Part shown: in pieces, positions 44,399-53,227 of the stretch
Numbering within the stretch: position 1 is the first letter of the stretch
Layout of the letters: each line of letters opens with the position of its first letter
Assembly (NCBI GenBank): GCA_964489425.1
Contig: CAZAYP010000030.1
Span: forward strand, 1 to 61,304
DNA length: 61,304 nucleotides
Reading direction: 5' to 3'
From: CAZAYP01 sp964489425 [NCBI: uncultured Verrucomicrobiota bacterium]
Lineage (GTDB): Bacteria; Verrucomicrobiota; Kiritimatiellia; RZYC01
The notes under the pieces: generated by a model
Told to the model about the DNA's origin: nothing
Databases searched by the model: none
The model's input: the letters and a program-made list of their open reading frames with translations, nothing else
Position numbers and translations under genes: made by a program

Positions 44399-45271
44399 AT
44401 GTCAATTTTTCCCAACAGCATATTAAACTTTTTTACGGGCCGCCTGCCGCTGGCGCGGCGGTTGGGGCAGGGCGGATTGCTGCTGGCGTGCGCCTGCGGT
44501 TGGCCGGCCTGCACGCGCCAAGCCCTCCTTGACCTTGACGCGCAAACCGTCACGGTCCCGGCCGGCCGCTTCATCATGGGCAGCCGCGAAGCCGGCAGCC
44601 CGGTTCCGCCCCGCGCGGTGACCCTGGCGGCTTTTCGTCTTGGCCGGCACGAGGTGACCGTTGCGGAATACACAGGCTACCGCAACGCGTTGAAGGACGA
44701 TGGCGCGGCGCATCCGCAACTGACGGGCCGGCCAGGATCGTGGCGCCCGAAATCCGGCCTGGCGCGCCACCCGGTCGCGTATCTGACGCGCGACGAAGCG
44801 GCCGCCTACTGTCGCTGGCTGAGCCGTGCGACGGGCCGCGGCGTGCGCCTGCCCAGCGCGGCGGAGTGGGAATATGCCGCGCGCGGAGGGCTGGCGCGCG
44901 CCCGGTACCCATGGGGGTGGGGCGGCCCGCGAGGGCGCGCATGCTTTGCCGCCGCGGCATCCGCACCGGTGGGCAGTTTCGCGCCCAATCCCTGGGGGCT
45001 TTTTGACATGGCCGGCAACGTGTTTGAGTGGTGCCAGTCCGGGGATGCCGCGGAGGCCGGCGGCCGCGCTGTGGCGTGCGGCGGGGCATGGTCCGAGCAG
45101 AACGAAGCGATGCTGCGCGTGGATCGCCGCGCCTGGTTTGCTGCGGATTACCGCAACGCGGACGTGGGGTTCCGCATCGCGGTGGATATCACGCCAACGG
45201 CCTCGGCGGGTTCCGCCAGCGCTGCATGCAGCCAGCCAGCGTCGGCGCCAGCGCGGTCCGGGCCCGGTTGA
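44399..45271 (+). CDS. Formylglycine-generating-enzyme-like (FGE/SUMF1) exported protein
   Basis: 290 residues. A hydrophobic export signal (about 15-45, possibly a lipoprotein, ending WPAC) leads an FGE-sulfatase domain: VPAGRFIMGSREAG, LGRHEVTVAEYTGY, HPVAYLTRDEAAAYCRWLSRATGRGVRLPSAAEWEYAARGG, NPWGLFDMAGNVFEWC, then CGGAWSEQ and VGFRIAV. True FGEs oxidise a sulfatase Cys; many relatives are only structural or act in other ways, and I cannot identify the active-site Cys pair. The last 83 bp overlap the convergent metF gene. Confidence 0.8.
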   Translation: MSIFPNSILNFFTGRLPLARRLGQGGLLLACACGWPACTRQALLDLDAQTVTVPAGRFIMGSREAGSPVPPRAVTLAAFRLGRHEVTVAEYTGYRNALKDDGAAHPQLTGRPGSWRPKSGLARHPVAYLTRDEAAAYCRWLSRATGRGVRLPSAAEWEYAARGGLARARYPWGWGGPRGRACFAAAASAPVGSFAPNPWGLFDMAGNVFEWCQSGDAAEAGGRAVACGGAWSEQNEAMLRVDRRAWFAADYRNADVGFRIAVDITPTASAGSASAACSQPASAPARSGPG

Positions 45272-46100
45272 AAATGTATAAATGGATTCCCGGCGCGCCC
45301 TGGGCCAGCAGGTCTTCCGCCTGGCGCACGGCCCATAAAATGCCGACCTCTTCGGCCGCCGGGCCCTGATCGCCGGCCTGCTTCAACCGGGCGGCCAACG
45401 CCGCGGGGTAGCCCGCCTTGCACAGTGCAATGGTGCGGTCCAGTTGACCCAGCGAGATGGCTGGCAGCAGCCCCGGGATGATCGGCTGGGTCACGCCCGC
45501 GCGCCGGCACCGCGCGGTAAAATCGTGGTAACGGGCATTGTCAAAGAACAGCTGGGTGGTGGCGAAATCAGCGCCGGCGTCCAGCTTGGCTTTGAGGTGC
45601 AGCACGTCCTGCTCCGGCGAGGCGGCTTCCGGATGCATTTCCGGGTAGGCCGCCACGCCGCAACAGAAATCCGGATGGCGTTGCTTGAGCAGGGCGACCA
45701 GGTCGCCCGCATGGGCCAGGCCGTTGGCGGCCGGCTGAAAGCTGGTGGCGCCGCGCGGGGGATCCCCCCGCAGCGCCATGATGTTGCGGAACCCGCGCGC
45801 ATAAATATCGTCGGCCAGCGCCGCCAGGTCGGCGCGGCTGGCGCCCACGCAGGTCAGGTGCGGCATGACCGGGCCGAAGCCGCCGTCGCGCAGCATGGCG
45901 CACACCGCCAGGGTGCGGGCCTGGGTGGACCCGCCGGCGCCGTAGGTGACGGTGACAAAGTCGGGCCGCGCCGGTTTCAGCTCCTGCATGGTTTGGGCCA
46001 GGGCCGCCATGCCCGAATCGTCGCGGGGCGGAAAGAACTCAAAGGACAGCAGCGGCCGGGTGGCGGCGTGCAGCAAATCGGCGATGCGCGGTTCGCTCAT
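45189..46100 (-). CDS. metF: Methylenetetrahydrofolate reductase
   Basis: 303 residues, a FAD-binding TIM barrel: LSFEFFPPRDD (catalytic Glu region), VTVTYGAGGSTQ, MPHLTCVGASRADL, NIMALRGDPP, AAYPEMHPEA, LDAGADFATTQLFFDN and PGLLPAISL. It reduces 5,10-methylene-THF to 5-methyl-THF for methionine synthesis. ATG 46100 overlaps the stop of the upstream divergent-PAP2 gene (ATGA). An in-frame start at 46127 exists but is less likely. Confidence 0.92.
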   Translation of the reverse strand: MSEPRIADLLHAATRPLLSFEFFPPRDDSGMAALAQTMQELKPARPDFVTVTYGAGGSTQARTLAVCAMLRDGGFGPVMPHLTCVGASRADLAALADDIYARGFRNIMALRGDPPRGATSFQPAANGLAHAGDLVALLKQRHPDFCCGVAAYPEMHPEAASPEQDVLHLKAKLDAGADFATTQLFFDNARYHDFTARCRRAGVTQPIIPGLLPAISLGQLDRTIALCKAGYPAALAARLKQAGDQGPAAEEVGILWAVRQAEDLLAQGAPGIHLYIFNRARTALAPTLAGCMQRWRNPPRPLA

Positions 46101-46567
46101 GGCGTCTCCTGGACGTTCCAGAAACAATGCAGGATCAAGGCGGTCAAAATGCCCATGAACATGCCGGCATACACTTGCAGCGGGGTATGGCCCAGCAGTT
46201 CCTTGAGCTTCTGGTGCGGGAAATGGCGGGTCTTGAACAGGTCGGACATCACCTGGTTCAACAGCCGGGCCTGCATGCCCGCGGCGCGGCGCACGGTCTG
46301 GGCATCGAACATCACCACCACGGCCAGCCCGGCGGTCACCGCAAATATCGGACTGTGCAGCCCTTCCGTGAGGGCCACCGCCGTGGCCAGGGCGCTGACC
46401 ATGCAGGAGTGCGCGCTGGGCATGCCGCCGGTACTCACCAGGGAACGAAAATCCACGCGCCGGGTGCGCACCAGGGTTTCCAGGAACTTCACGGATTGGG
46501 CGACAAACCAGGCCGTGAACCCGGACCAGAATACGATGTTGTCATACCATTTAACCGGCAGTTCCAT
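46097..46567 (-). CDS. Divergent PAP2 (DUF212) family membrane protein
   Basis: 156 residues with four membrane segments. The conserved core is RRVDFRSLVSTGGMPSAHSCMVSALATAV, then VVMFDAQTVRRAAGMQARLLN and LKELLGHTPLQVYAGMFMGI. The GGMPSAHS motif relates it to PAP2 phosphatases, though the family lacks the full catalytic set. Function is not established. It is coupled to metF by a 4-bp overlap. Confidence 0.85.
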   Translation of the reverse strand: MELPVKWYDNIVFWSGFTAWFVAQSVKFLETLVRTRRVDFRSLVSTGGMPSAHSCMVSALATAVALTEGLHSPIFAVTAGLAVVVMFDAQTVRRAAGMQARLLNQVMSDLFKTRHFPHQKLKELLGHTPLQVYAGMFMGILTALILHCFWNVQETP

Positions 46568-46682
46568 GTTTGCGCGCGGATTGTTTTCATACCATCAAGA
46601 AAGCGGAGAACGTTATCGGATCTTGCGGCCCGTAACAAGATATATTACACCTGAACCCGCCGGTTTGACCCGGCGCAAAGCG

Positions 46683-47792
46683 ATGAACAGGCACCCGCAC
46701 AGGAAGCGCCGGGCAGCCCGCGCAGGTGCCTGGATGGCGGCGCTGGCGCTGGCCGGCTTGGTGCTGGTTCTGGCCATCCTGCGCGGGCGCCAGCCGCAGG
46801 ATTCCGGGTTCGTGCTGGCCGGCCGCACCATGGGGTCAACCTATCACATCACCGTGGCGGCCGCCCTGCAGCGCGCCGCGCAGGTGCAGCTCCACCAGGC
46901 GGTGGAGGACCGCCTGGGCCAGCTCAATTCCGTGCTTTCCATTTACCAGTCGGACAGCGCTATCAGCCACTTTAACCAGATCACCAACCGTGACCCGGTC
47001 GCGGTAAATCAGGATTTGCACCGCGTATTGGCGCAGGCGCTGGAGATCGCCACGCGCACCGGCGGCGCCATGGACCCCACCGTGGCGCCCCTGGCGGAGT
47101 TGTGGGGATTCGGTCCGGCCGGCCGCCCTCGGGTTTCGCCGGGCACGGCCGCGGTGGCCGCGGCCCGGGCCCAGGTCGGGTATGGCCACGTGGAGTTGAC
47201 GCCGGACGGCAAGCTGGCCAAGACCATCCCCGGACTGCGGTTGGACCTGGGCGCCGTGGCCCAGGGATTTGGCGTGGATGAAATCGGGCAACTGCTCACG
47301 GCGCGGGGGTATACCAATTTTCTCGTGGAGATCGGCGGCGAGGCGTTGGCGATGGGCCGGTTCCATGGCCGGCCGTGGCGGATCGGGATCCAGCGGCCGG
47401 ATTTCAGCGCCGCACCCGGGCAGAAGCTGATGGGGGTGGCCACGTTGTCCGGATGGGCCATCTCGACTTCCGGCAACTACCAGAATTACTATCGCGACGC
47501 GCAAGGCGAACTGCGCTCGCATATCATCGATCCGCGCACCGGGTACCCGGTCGCGCATGCCATGGCGAGTGTCACGGTGGTCGCGCGGAACTGCAGCACG
47601 GCGGATGGGTTGGCCACCGCGGCCTATGTGCTGGGGCCCGACGCGGGGCTGCGCTTGCTGGAAGAGTGGCCGGACGTTGAAGCTTTGCTGGTGCTGCGCG
47701 GTGACCAGGATGGGTATGCCATCCGCGCCACGTCGGGCTTCAACGCTTTGACCGCCTACGAGGCCGTGGAAACCGCGGATCGCGGCCCTTGA
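46683..47792 (+). CDS. apbE: ApbE family FAD:protein FMN transferase
   Basis: 369 residues with an N-terminal membrane anchor or signal (15-35). Family motifs: GRTMGSTYHIT, a DPTVAPLAELWGFG block, LDLGAVAQGFGVDEIG, NFLVEIGGEALAMG, ISTSGNY and CSTADGLATAAYVLG with the Mg-binding Asp. It attaches FMN through a phosphodiester bond to Thr of exported redox proteins such as NqrB/NqrC or RnfG/RnfD. No such partner is in the window. Confidence 0.92.
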   Translation: MNRHPHRKRRAARAGAWMAALALAGLVLVLAILRGRQPQDSGFVLAGRTMGSTYHITVAAALQRAAQVQLHQAVEDRLGQLNSVLSIYQSDSAISHFNQITNRDPVAVNQDLHRVLAQALEIATRTGGAMDPTVAPLAELWGFGPAGRPRVSPGTAAVAAARAQVGYGHVELTPDGKLAKTIPGLRLDLGAVAQGFGVDEIGQLLTARGYTNFLVEIGGEALAMGRFHGRPWRIGIQRPDFSAAPGQKLMGVATLSGWAISTSGNYQNYYRDAQGELRSHIIDPRTGYPVAHAMASVTVVARNCSTADGLATAAYVLGPDAGLRLLEEWPDVEALLVLRGDQDGYAIRATSGFNALTAYEAVETADRGP

Positions 47793-47865
47793 AAAGATGG
47801 AAAAAAGAATTGTTCGGCCATTGACTTGACGGCGGGGTAGTTGGTAAGGTGCCGCCACTCTTGAC

Positions 47866-47941
47866 GCCCCCATCGTCTAGAGGCCTAGGACGTCGGGTTC
47901 TCATCCCGGTAACAGGGGTTCGAATCCCCTTGGGGGTGCCA
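47866..47941 (+). tRNA. tRNA-Glu (anticodon CTC)
   Basis: Acceptor GCCCCCA/TGGGGGT, D-arm TCGTCTAGAGGCCTAGGA, anticodon arm TCGGG-TTCTCAT-CCCGG with CTC, T-arm GGGGTTCGAATCCCC, discriminator G and encoded CCA. The deaminase-like toxin gene begins 31 bp after it. Confidence 0.95.
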
Positions 47942-47972
47942 TACCGCTGGTCGCACTGGAAGGAAGTTTCTC

Positions 47973-48674
47973 ATGGCCAAGCAGTCTGAAGAGGTCCGTG
48001 ACGAGGCCCACCCGCCTTTGTCCCCGCCGCCCAATAAACATCGGGGCATTCTGATCGTCGCCCTGGTTGGTGCGATCGTGGCGGCCGGCCTGCTGTTCGT
48101 CCAGCGCCAGTCGCTCATCGGCGGGGTCGCGGTGGTCGTCACCGGCGAAGAACCCGTCAAAACCGTCGTGGTGCTGCGCGAACCGGAAATGCGGCAAATC
48201 AACGTGGTCAAAGATGGCGCCATCCTGGAGCGGATCAATCTCCACCATGACAAACTGCCCGAACCGTACCGGAGCCGGCACAACTTTGCGTGGGCGGCTG
48301 CGAATCTGGATGGTTTGGACAAAACGGAATACTTTGCGCACAGTGGCATCCAGAGCCTGGACATTTTTTCGCAACCCATCGCCCAGCAGTTGGAGGGTAT
48401 ATCGCTCAAGCCCGCGGATGGGGCGGGGCGGTTCATGGCCGAGTCCGTGAACCGGGAAAACATAATGTACGGCCCCGATAGCTGGAGTCGCCGCGCTGAC
48501 ACGGAATACAAAATCATCGAGGAGATCGCCGAGCGCCAGCCGAACACCTCGGTGGCCGGCAGCATGACGCTCTACACGGAACTGCCCCCTTGCGCAAGTT
48601 GCTGGTTCGTGATCAAACAATTTTTAGGCACCTATTCCAACGTGCAGATGCAGGTCCTGTACCAGAACCGGTAG
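47973..48674 (+). CDS. Membrane-anchored deaminase-fold toxin-like protein (BURPS668_1122-type)
   Basis: 233 residues. Cytoplasmic N-terminus, one membrane segment (about 24-44), then a deaminase-like domain. D176-x-E178 in DTEYKIIEEI gives a zinc ligand and proton-shuttle Glu, and C207-x-x-C210 in LPPCASCWFVIKQF gives the two Cys ligands. KTEYFAHSGIQSL upstream is another block of the toxin-deaminase family named after BURPS668_1122, used as C-terminal toxins in polymorphic systems. A stand-alone anchored form is unusual. The ribosome site is GGAAGGAAG. A small helical gene follows 7 bp downstream, in the place of an immunity gene. Substrate (nucleic acid or nucleotide) is unknown. Confidence 0.72.
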   Translation: MAKQSEEVRDEAHPPLSPPPNKHRGILIVALVGAIVAAGLLFVQRQSLIGGVAVVVTGEEPVKTVVVLREPEMRQINVVKDGAILERINLHHDKLPEPYRSRHNFAWAAANLDGLDKTEYFAHSGIQSLDIFSQPIAQQLEGISLKPADGAGRFMAESVNRENIMYGPDSWSRRADTEYKIIEEIAERQPNTSVAGSMTLYTELPPCASCWFVIKQFLGTYSNVQMQVLYQNR

Positions 48675-48681
48675 GACCAAC

Positions 48682-49011
48682 ATGGATGCCTATTTCAAGC
48701 TGCGGTGTGTTGTCGTGGAGCTGTTCTACGAAAGCCTCCTGGAGGAACGCTACAGCGTTGGACAGGCCGCCGACCGCTGCCTTGTGGAACTCCAAGGCGC
48801 GGTGCAGGGCGGAGGCCGCAACGCCCTCGTGGTCCTGAGTGTCCTGTTGTCCCGCGTGGCGCGGCGCGAGCCCGCGGCCTTGGCGCGATTCACGGCTGAA
48901 ACCTCAACGCTCCGGACCCTGGGGGAGCAAGCCGCATGCTGGCGAGGGCTGCAAGCGGAGGAAAGGGAACGCCTGCAGGAAGACCTGCGCTTCGTCCTTG
49001 AAAAAGTTTGA
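48682..49011 (+). CDS. Small helical protein, possible partner/immunity of the deaminase-like gene
   Basis: 109 residues, almost all helix and rich in Glu, Arg and Leu (VVVELFYESLLEERYSVGQAADRCLVELQ, NALVVLSVLLSRVARREPAALARF, ERLQEDLRFVLEKV). No family recognised. It begins 7 bp after the deaminase-like stop, so the two are surely co-translated. Gene order toxin then small unknown is the rule for immunity pairs, so immunity is inferred from position alone. It may equally be an adaptor. Confidence 0.6.
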   Translation: MDAYFKLRCVVVELFYESLLEERYSVGQAADRCLVELQGAVQGGGRNALVVLSVLLSRVARREPAALARFTAETSTLRTLGEQAACWRGLQAEERERLQEDLRFVLEKV

Positions 49012-49291
49012 TCCGGGCGCGCCGCCGCTTTGGCGCGGGGTCTACGCCTGGGCGCGCGCACCCGGCCTGGCAACGCCGCGGCCGCCGCCTTGCTCCCGCA
49101 CGCCAAACCTGCGCATCCATTGTTGCGCCGCGCCGATGCCACGAACGGCGATATCTTGCGCAGTGTTTTGATCCCGCCCGGTAGATGCTTCAGGGGGTGG
49201 TCGATATCGGCGCTGGTTTTAGAAACGGTTCAATAGGGCTTCTTGTGGTTTGCCGGAACCTATGGGATCCGCAACATGATTAAATATACGC

Positions 49292-49319
49292 TTGGATTCA
49301 GCCACGATCGATCTATTAT
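49292..49319 (+). promoter_or_regulatory. Putative sigma70 promoter
   Basis: TTGGAT (49292-49297), 16-bp spacer, TATTAT (49314-49319), 35 bp before ATG 49355. It supports that start over the ATG-like codon at 49292, which would lie inside the -35 box. The rest of the 49012-49354 gap is GC-rich at first and then AT-rich, without other features. Confidence 0.5.
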
Positions 49320-49354
49320 GGGATCATAGAGAGCGAGGAGTGGGCTGGCAGGAT

Positions 49355-50527
49355 ATGCCATACCGTTACAGTTTTAAGAGAAAAAAGCACACAGCGGCCA
49401 AGTATATTGGCCGGGTGTTGGTGGTTTTCTTGTTTGTTCTGATCATTGGCACGGTGCTGGTGCTCGACCGTCAATCCCGGCAGCAAACCGCGCGCCGGAC
49501 CGCTGCGAGCCAATACGATTGGAACGCGCCTGAATTGAGCCGGTTTAACGGCGAAGAGGGGGGGGCGATGCCCGCCAAAGATAACCGCTGGCGATGGACC
49601 TCGGGGCGGGAGCAATCTCTGCCGGCCAAACCCGCCGCCCGGCATCCCTGGGCTGGAAAACCAACCCCGACGCCGGTTGGGCCCGTGACCAAGCCGGTGG
49701 TCACCAATAAGCTTCCGCGCCGGCCGGAAGTTGCCGCAATCGCGCCGGAACAGGAGCGGCGGGCTGAGTATGCGGCTACAGTATTCGGCCGGTTTTCTTT
49801 ATCTCCGGAATTGCGGATGTCGGGCGCGTTGCGTGCCATGGGCGCGCGGGTAACCCTCAAGGGGCCCAACCTTGAGGAGATCCAGAACCTGTTCCAGCGC
49901 CAGGCGTGGTTGCCCTTGATCAATCTGCTGGCCGAGACCGACTTGGCCGAGTACCCGGACTCTTACGCTGTCGACCGCGCCGCGCACAAGTTGCTTGGCC
50001 TGGACGTGTATATTTTCCTGCAAACCACGATGCAAACCGACCCGGTGGCGTCCCTGGCCCTGTACACGTTGAATGCCGGCGGGGATGCGGAGCCGGTGCT
50101 GGAGTCCGAGGACTGGCTGGTGCACCCGGATTTCAAGGGGTTTTTGCATCCTTGGGACATTGAGGAGCGGTTCGGCATCATCGCCTATGGGCCGGACGTG
50201 ATCGAGTGCCGCCAGCGCATGGAGCAGTTGAACGCCTCCTATGCCCGGGACTTGGAATTGGCCAGCGCGCGGCTGGGAGTTGGTGATTTGTCGTATGATC
50301 TTTTCGACCAGCAATTATCGGCTTTGCGCGATCGGGTCGCCGCCAACGTGCGCGCGTGGGTTCCGGCCTCGTCGATTGAATCCCCGGCGCCCATGACGCG
50401 CATCCCGTTATTCCTTGTGCCGTTGTCCCCGCCCGCGGTGCCTGCCGGACGCTTGCCGCGGCGGCCGGCTGCCGCGATTTCGACCGAGGCTTCCACGGAG
50501 CTTGATATTCCCCTGCCATTGAAATAG
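49355..50527 (+). CDS. Membrane-anchored hypothetical protein
   Basis: 390 residues. A basic N-terminus (YSFKRKKHT) precedes a single membrane segment (about 19-38: RVLVVFLFVLIIGTVLVL), then a Pro-rich linker (about 60-130) and a helical periplasmic part (LEEIQNLFQRQAWLPLINLLAETDLAEY; DVYIFLQTTMQTDP). A Pro/Ala tail ends it. No family recognised; the architecture suggests a cell-envelope scaffold. It ends 19 bp before hisH. Confidence 0.6.
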   Translation: MPYRYSFKRKKHTAAKYIGRVLVVFLFVLIIGTVLVLDRQSRQQTARRTAASQYDWNAPELSRFNGEEGGAMPAKDNRWRWTSGREQSLPAKPAARHPWAGKPTPTPVGPVTKPVVTNKLPRRPEVAAIAPEQERRAEYAATVFGRFSLSPELRMSGALRAMGARVTLKGPNLEEIQNLFQRQAWLPLINLLAETDLAEYPDSYAVDRAAHKLLGLDVYIFLQTTMQTDPVASLALYTLNAGGDAEPVLESEDWLVHPDFKGFLHPWDIEERFGIIAYGPDVIECRQRMEQLNASYARDLELASARLGVGDLSYDLFDQQLSALRDRVAANVRAWVPASSIESPAPMTRIPLFLVPLSPPAVPAGRLPRRPAAAISTEASTELDIPLPLK

Positions 50528-50546
50528 TTTGGCGCCTGCGACTACC

Positions 50547-51182
50547 ATGATTGGAATTATTGATTACGGCATGGGGAACCTCGGCAGCGTGGAAAACGCG
50601 CTGCGGTACATGGCGCTGGAAAGCCGGATTTTCAACCGGGCCGCGGATTGGCCGGACTGCCAGGCGGTGATCCTGCCGGGCGTGGGTGCTTTTGGCGACT
50701 GTATGACCAACTTGCAGGAAGCGGGCCTTTGCGAGCCCATCCTGCGCTGGGTCGGCGCAGGGCGCCCGTTCCTCGGCATCTGTCTCGGCATGCAAGTGCT
50801 CTTCGCGTCCAGCGAGGAGTCGCCGGGCGCCCGGGGCCTGGCCTTGTTTGGGGGCACCGTGCGGCGGTTCACCCTTCCGCCGCAGTACAAGGTGCCGCAG
50901 ATCGGATGGAACCAGGTGCAGCCCACCCGCCCGGGGTGCCCGCTGTTCGCGGGCGTGCCGGACCCCACGTTTTTCTATTTCGTGCATTCCTATTACGTGG
51001 CGCCCGCCGACCCGGCCCTGACCGTTGGCGTAACGGATTACGGCGGCGACTATGCGTCGGCGGTATGGCGGGACAACGTCATGGCCACGCAGTTTCATCC
51101 CGAACGCAGCCATCGGCTGGGACTGCGCATGCTCGCCAATTTTGCACGCCATGCCGGGCTGGCGCCCAAGCTTCCGGAATGA
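50547..51182 (+). CDS. hisH: Imidazole glycerol phosphate synthase, glutaminase subunit
   Basis: 211 residues. Class I glutamine amidotransferase: IGIIDYGMGNLGSVENAL, oxyanion loop LPGVGAFGDCM, nucleophile Cys79 in LGICLGMQVLF, and His184/Glu186 in TQFHPERS. It supplies ammonia to HisF in histidine synthesis. ATG 50547 matches the family start. It lies 4 bp before hisA. Confidence 0.93.
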   Translation: MIGIIDYGMGNLGSVENALRYMALESRIFNRAADWPDCQAVILPGVGAFGDCMTNLQEAGLCEPILRWVGAGRPFLGICLGMQVLFASSEESPGARGLALFGGTVRRFTLPPQYKVPQIGWNQVQPTRPGCPLFAGVPDPTFFYFVHSYYVAPADPALTVGVTDYGGDYASAVWRDNVMATQFHPERSHRLGLRMLANFARHAGLAPKLPE

Positions 51183-51186
51183 ACCC

Positions 51187-51936
51187 ATGACCGCCACGCC
51201 GTTCCTGATCATCCCGGCCATTGACTTGAAGGGTGGCCGCTGCGTGCGGTTGCGCCAGGGCCTGGAGCACGAGGAAACCGTGTACGGCGCCGATCCCGTG
51301 GCCATGGCCCGCCATTGGGCGGAAGCCGGCGCGCCGTTGCTCCACGTGGTGGATCTGGATGGCGCGTTCCAGGGCGCGCCGGCCCACTTCGACATGGTGG
51401 CGCGCATCGCGCAGGCCATCGCCATTCCCGTGGAGGTGGGCGGTGGCATCCGCACGGCGGAGCAGGTGCGCGCGTACCTGGCCGCTGGCGTGTCGCGCGT
51501 GATCCTGGGCACGCGGGCCTGCACGGACCGCGCGGGCATCCGCGCCCTGGCCGCGGAGTTCGGCCCGGGGCTCGTGGTGGGGATCGATGCCCGGCAGGGG
51601 CAGGTGCAGATCAAGGGCTGGAAAGAGACGACGGCCCTCCGCGCCGTGGACCTGGCCGCCGCCATGGAGCAGGAGGGGGTGCGCACGCTGATCGTGACCG
51701 ACACCACGCGCGATGGCATGCTCCAGGGGGTGAATACCGCGGCCATGGACGCGGTGTGCGCGGCCGTGGGTTGCACCGTGGTGGCGTCCGGCGGCGTCTC
51801 CAGCGTGGCAGACGTCCGCGCCTTGCGCGGGCTGCGCCGGGCGAACCTGGCCGGCGTGATTGTCGGCAAGGCGCTATACGACGGCGCCGTGACCCTGGCA
51901 GATTTGATCAAGGAGGCCCAGCCGGATGCATTTTGA
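51187..51936 (+). CDS. hisA: Phosphoribosylformimino-5-aminoimidazole carboxamide ribotide isomerase
   Basis: 249 residues, a half-barrel-repeat TIM barrel. Catalytic Asp13 in IIPAIDLKGGRCVRL and Asp134 in VGIDARQGQV; phosphate loops VEVGGGIRTAEQV and VASGGVSSVADV. It isomerises ProFAR to PRFAR. HisF, usually next, is absent; an M16 peptidase gene overlaps the last 11 bp. Confidence 0.93.
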   Translation: MTATPFLIIPAIDLKGGRCVRLRQGLEHEETVYGADPVAMARHWAEAGAPLLHVVDLDGAFQGAPAHFDMVARIAQAIAIPVEVGGGIRTAEQVRAYLAAGVSRVILGTRACTDRAGIRALAAEFGPGLVVGIDARQGQVQIKGWKETTALRAVDLAAAMEQEGVRTLIVTDTTRDGMLQGVNTAAMDAVCAAVGCTVVASGGVSSVADVRALRGLRRANLAGVIVGKALYDGAVTLADLIKEAQPDAF

Positions 51937-53209
51937 TTACCAGCAAACCACGCTGCCCAACAAGATCCGCGTGGTCAGCAGCGCCATGCCGCACTTGGAC
52001 AGCGTGGCCATGGGCATCTGGGTCGGGGTGGGGGGGCGGCACGAGCCTGCCAGCCTCTCCGGCATGAGCCATTTCATCGAGCACCTGCTGTTCAAGGGCA
52101 CGGAGCGGCGCACGGCGCGCGCCATCACCCGCGAGATCGAGGGCCGGGGCGGGTACTGCAATGCCTTCACCCAGGAGGAGTCCACCTGCTATTACGCGCG
52201 CATCGGCGCCCGCCACGTGGACCGGGTCATGGATATCCTGTGCGACATGTACCTGCATCCGCTGTTCGCCGAGAAGGATATCAACCGGGAACGCGGGGTG
52301 ATCATCGAGGAGATCATGATGTACCGCGACCAGCCCCAGCAGCAGGTCCAGGACAAGCTGGGCGAAATGCTGTGGCCGGATCATCCCTTGGGCCGGACGC
52401 TGACCGGCACCCCCGAGAACATCGGGCGCATCACCCGTGCCGACATCCGCAAGTTCAAGCAGAACAAATATCTTCCGGGCAACACCATCGTGGCGCTGGC
52501 CGGCGCGGTGGACCATGCGGCGTGCGTCGCCAAGCTCAACCGGCACCTGGGCGGATTGCGGTCCGGCCGCAAGCTGGCCTGCCGTGGCGCCGGGCGCCAT
52601 TGGCCGCAGAATGCTCTGCACATGCTGCAGAAACCCATCGAGCAAACCCACATGGCGATGGGCGTCCGCCTGTTCGGCCGCCGCGACCCGCGGCGTTACG
52701 CGCTGAAGCTGCTCAGCATCATCCTGGGGGAGAACATGAGCTCCCGCCTGTTCCAGCAGGTCCGCGAGAAGCACGGTCTGGCCTACTCCATCCACAGCAG
52801 CCTGCACCTGTTCGAGGACACCGGCGTGCTGGCGATCGGCGCCGGCCTGGATCGGGCGCGCAGCGTCAAGGCCATGGATCTCATTCTGCGCGAACTGCGC
52901 CGCATCAAGACCAGCCCGGTCAGCGCCGGCGAATTGCGCCTGGCCAAGGATTACGCGGTCGGCCAACTGGTGATCGGCCTGGAAAGCGCCACCAGCCACA
53001 TGATGTGGATGGGCGAGTATCTCAGCGGGTACGGCCGGTTCGAGCACCCGGACGAGGTGGTGCGCCGGATCGCGGCGGTAACCCCGGCCGACCTGTTTGC
53101 CGTGGCCGGCCAGGTGCTGCAGCCGGGCCGGGTCAGCCTGGCGGTGATCAGCCCGGACCTGGGCGACGCCGCCGCGCCGGAACTGCGCCGGATCGTGGCT
53201 GGATTGTGA
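51926..53209 (+). CDS. M16-family (insulinase-like) zinc peptidase
   Basis: 427 residues. Inverted zinc motif H49-F-I-E52-H53 in MSHFIEHLLFKG, with the second Glu region NRERGVIIEEIMMYRDQPQ, and the usual FTQEESTCYY substrate loop. The C-terminal inactive half ends LAVISPDLG. It resembles bacterial processing proteases (PqqL/MPP-like). It probably degrades or matures peptides. Overlap with hisA is likely incidental coupling. Confidence 0.9.
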   Translation: MHFDYQQTTLPNKIRVVSSAMPHLDSVAMGIWVGVGGRHEPASLSGMSHFIEHLLFKGTERRTARAITREIEGRGGYCNAFTQEESTCYYARIGARHVDRVMDILCDMYLHPLFAEKDINRERGVIIEEIMMYRDQPQQQVQDKLGEMLWPDHPLGRTLTGTPENIGRITRADIRKFKQNKYLPGNTIVALAGAVDHAACVAKLNRHLGGLRSGRKLACRGAGRHWPQNALHMLQKPIEQTHMAMGVRLFGRRDPRRYALKLLSIILGENMSSRLFQQVREKHGLAYSIHSSLHLFEDTGVLAIGAGLDRARSVKAMDLILRELRRIKTSPVSAGELRLAKDYAVGQLVIGLESATSHMMWMGEYLSGYGRFEHPDEVVRRIAAVTPADLFAVAGQVLQPGRVSLAVISPDLGDAAAPELRRIVAGL

Positions 53210-53227
53210 CCGAACCCAGGAGTAGGC

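Noticed and set aside
45444-46682. N-terminal extension of apbE
   Set aside because: The frame is open through the metF and PAP2 genes but antisense to both; the membrane anchor at ATG 46683 is the natural start.
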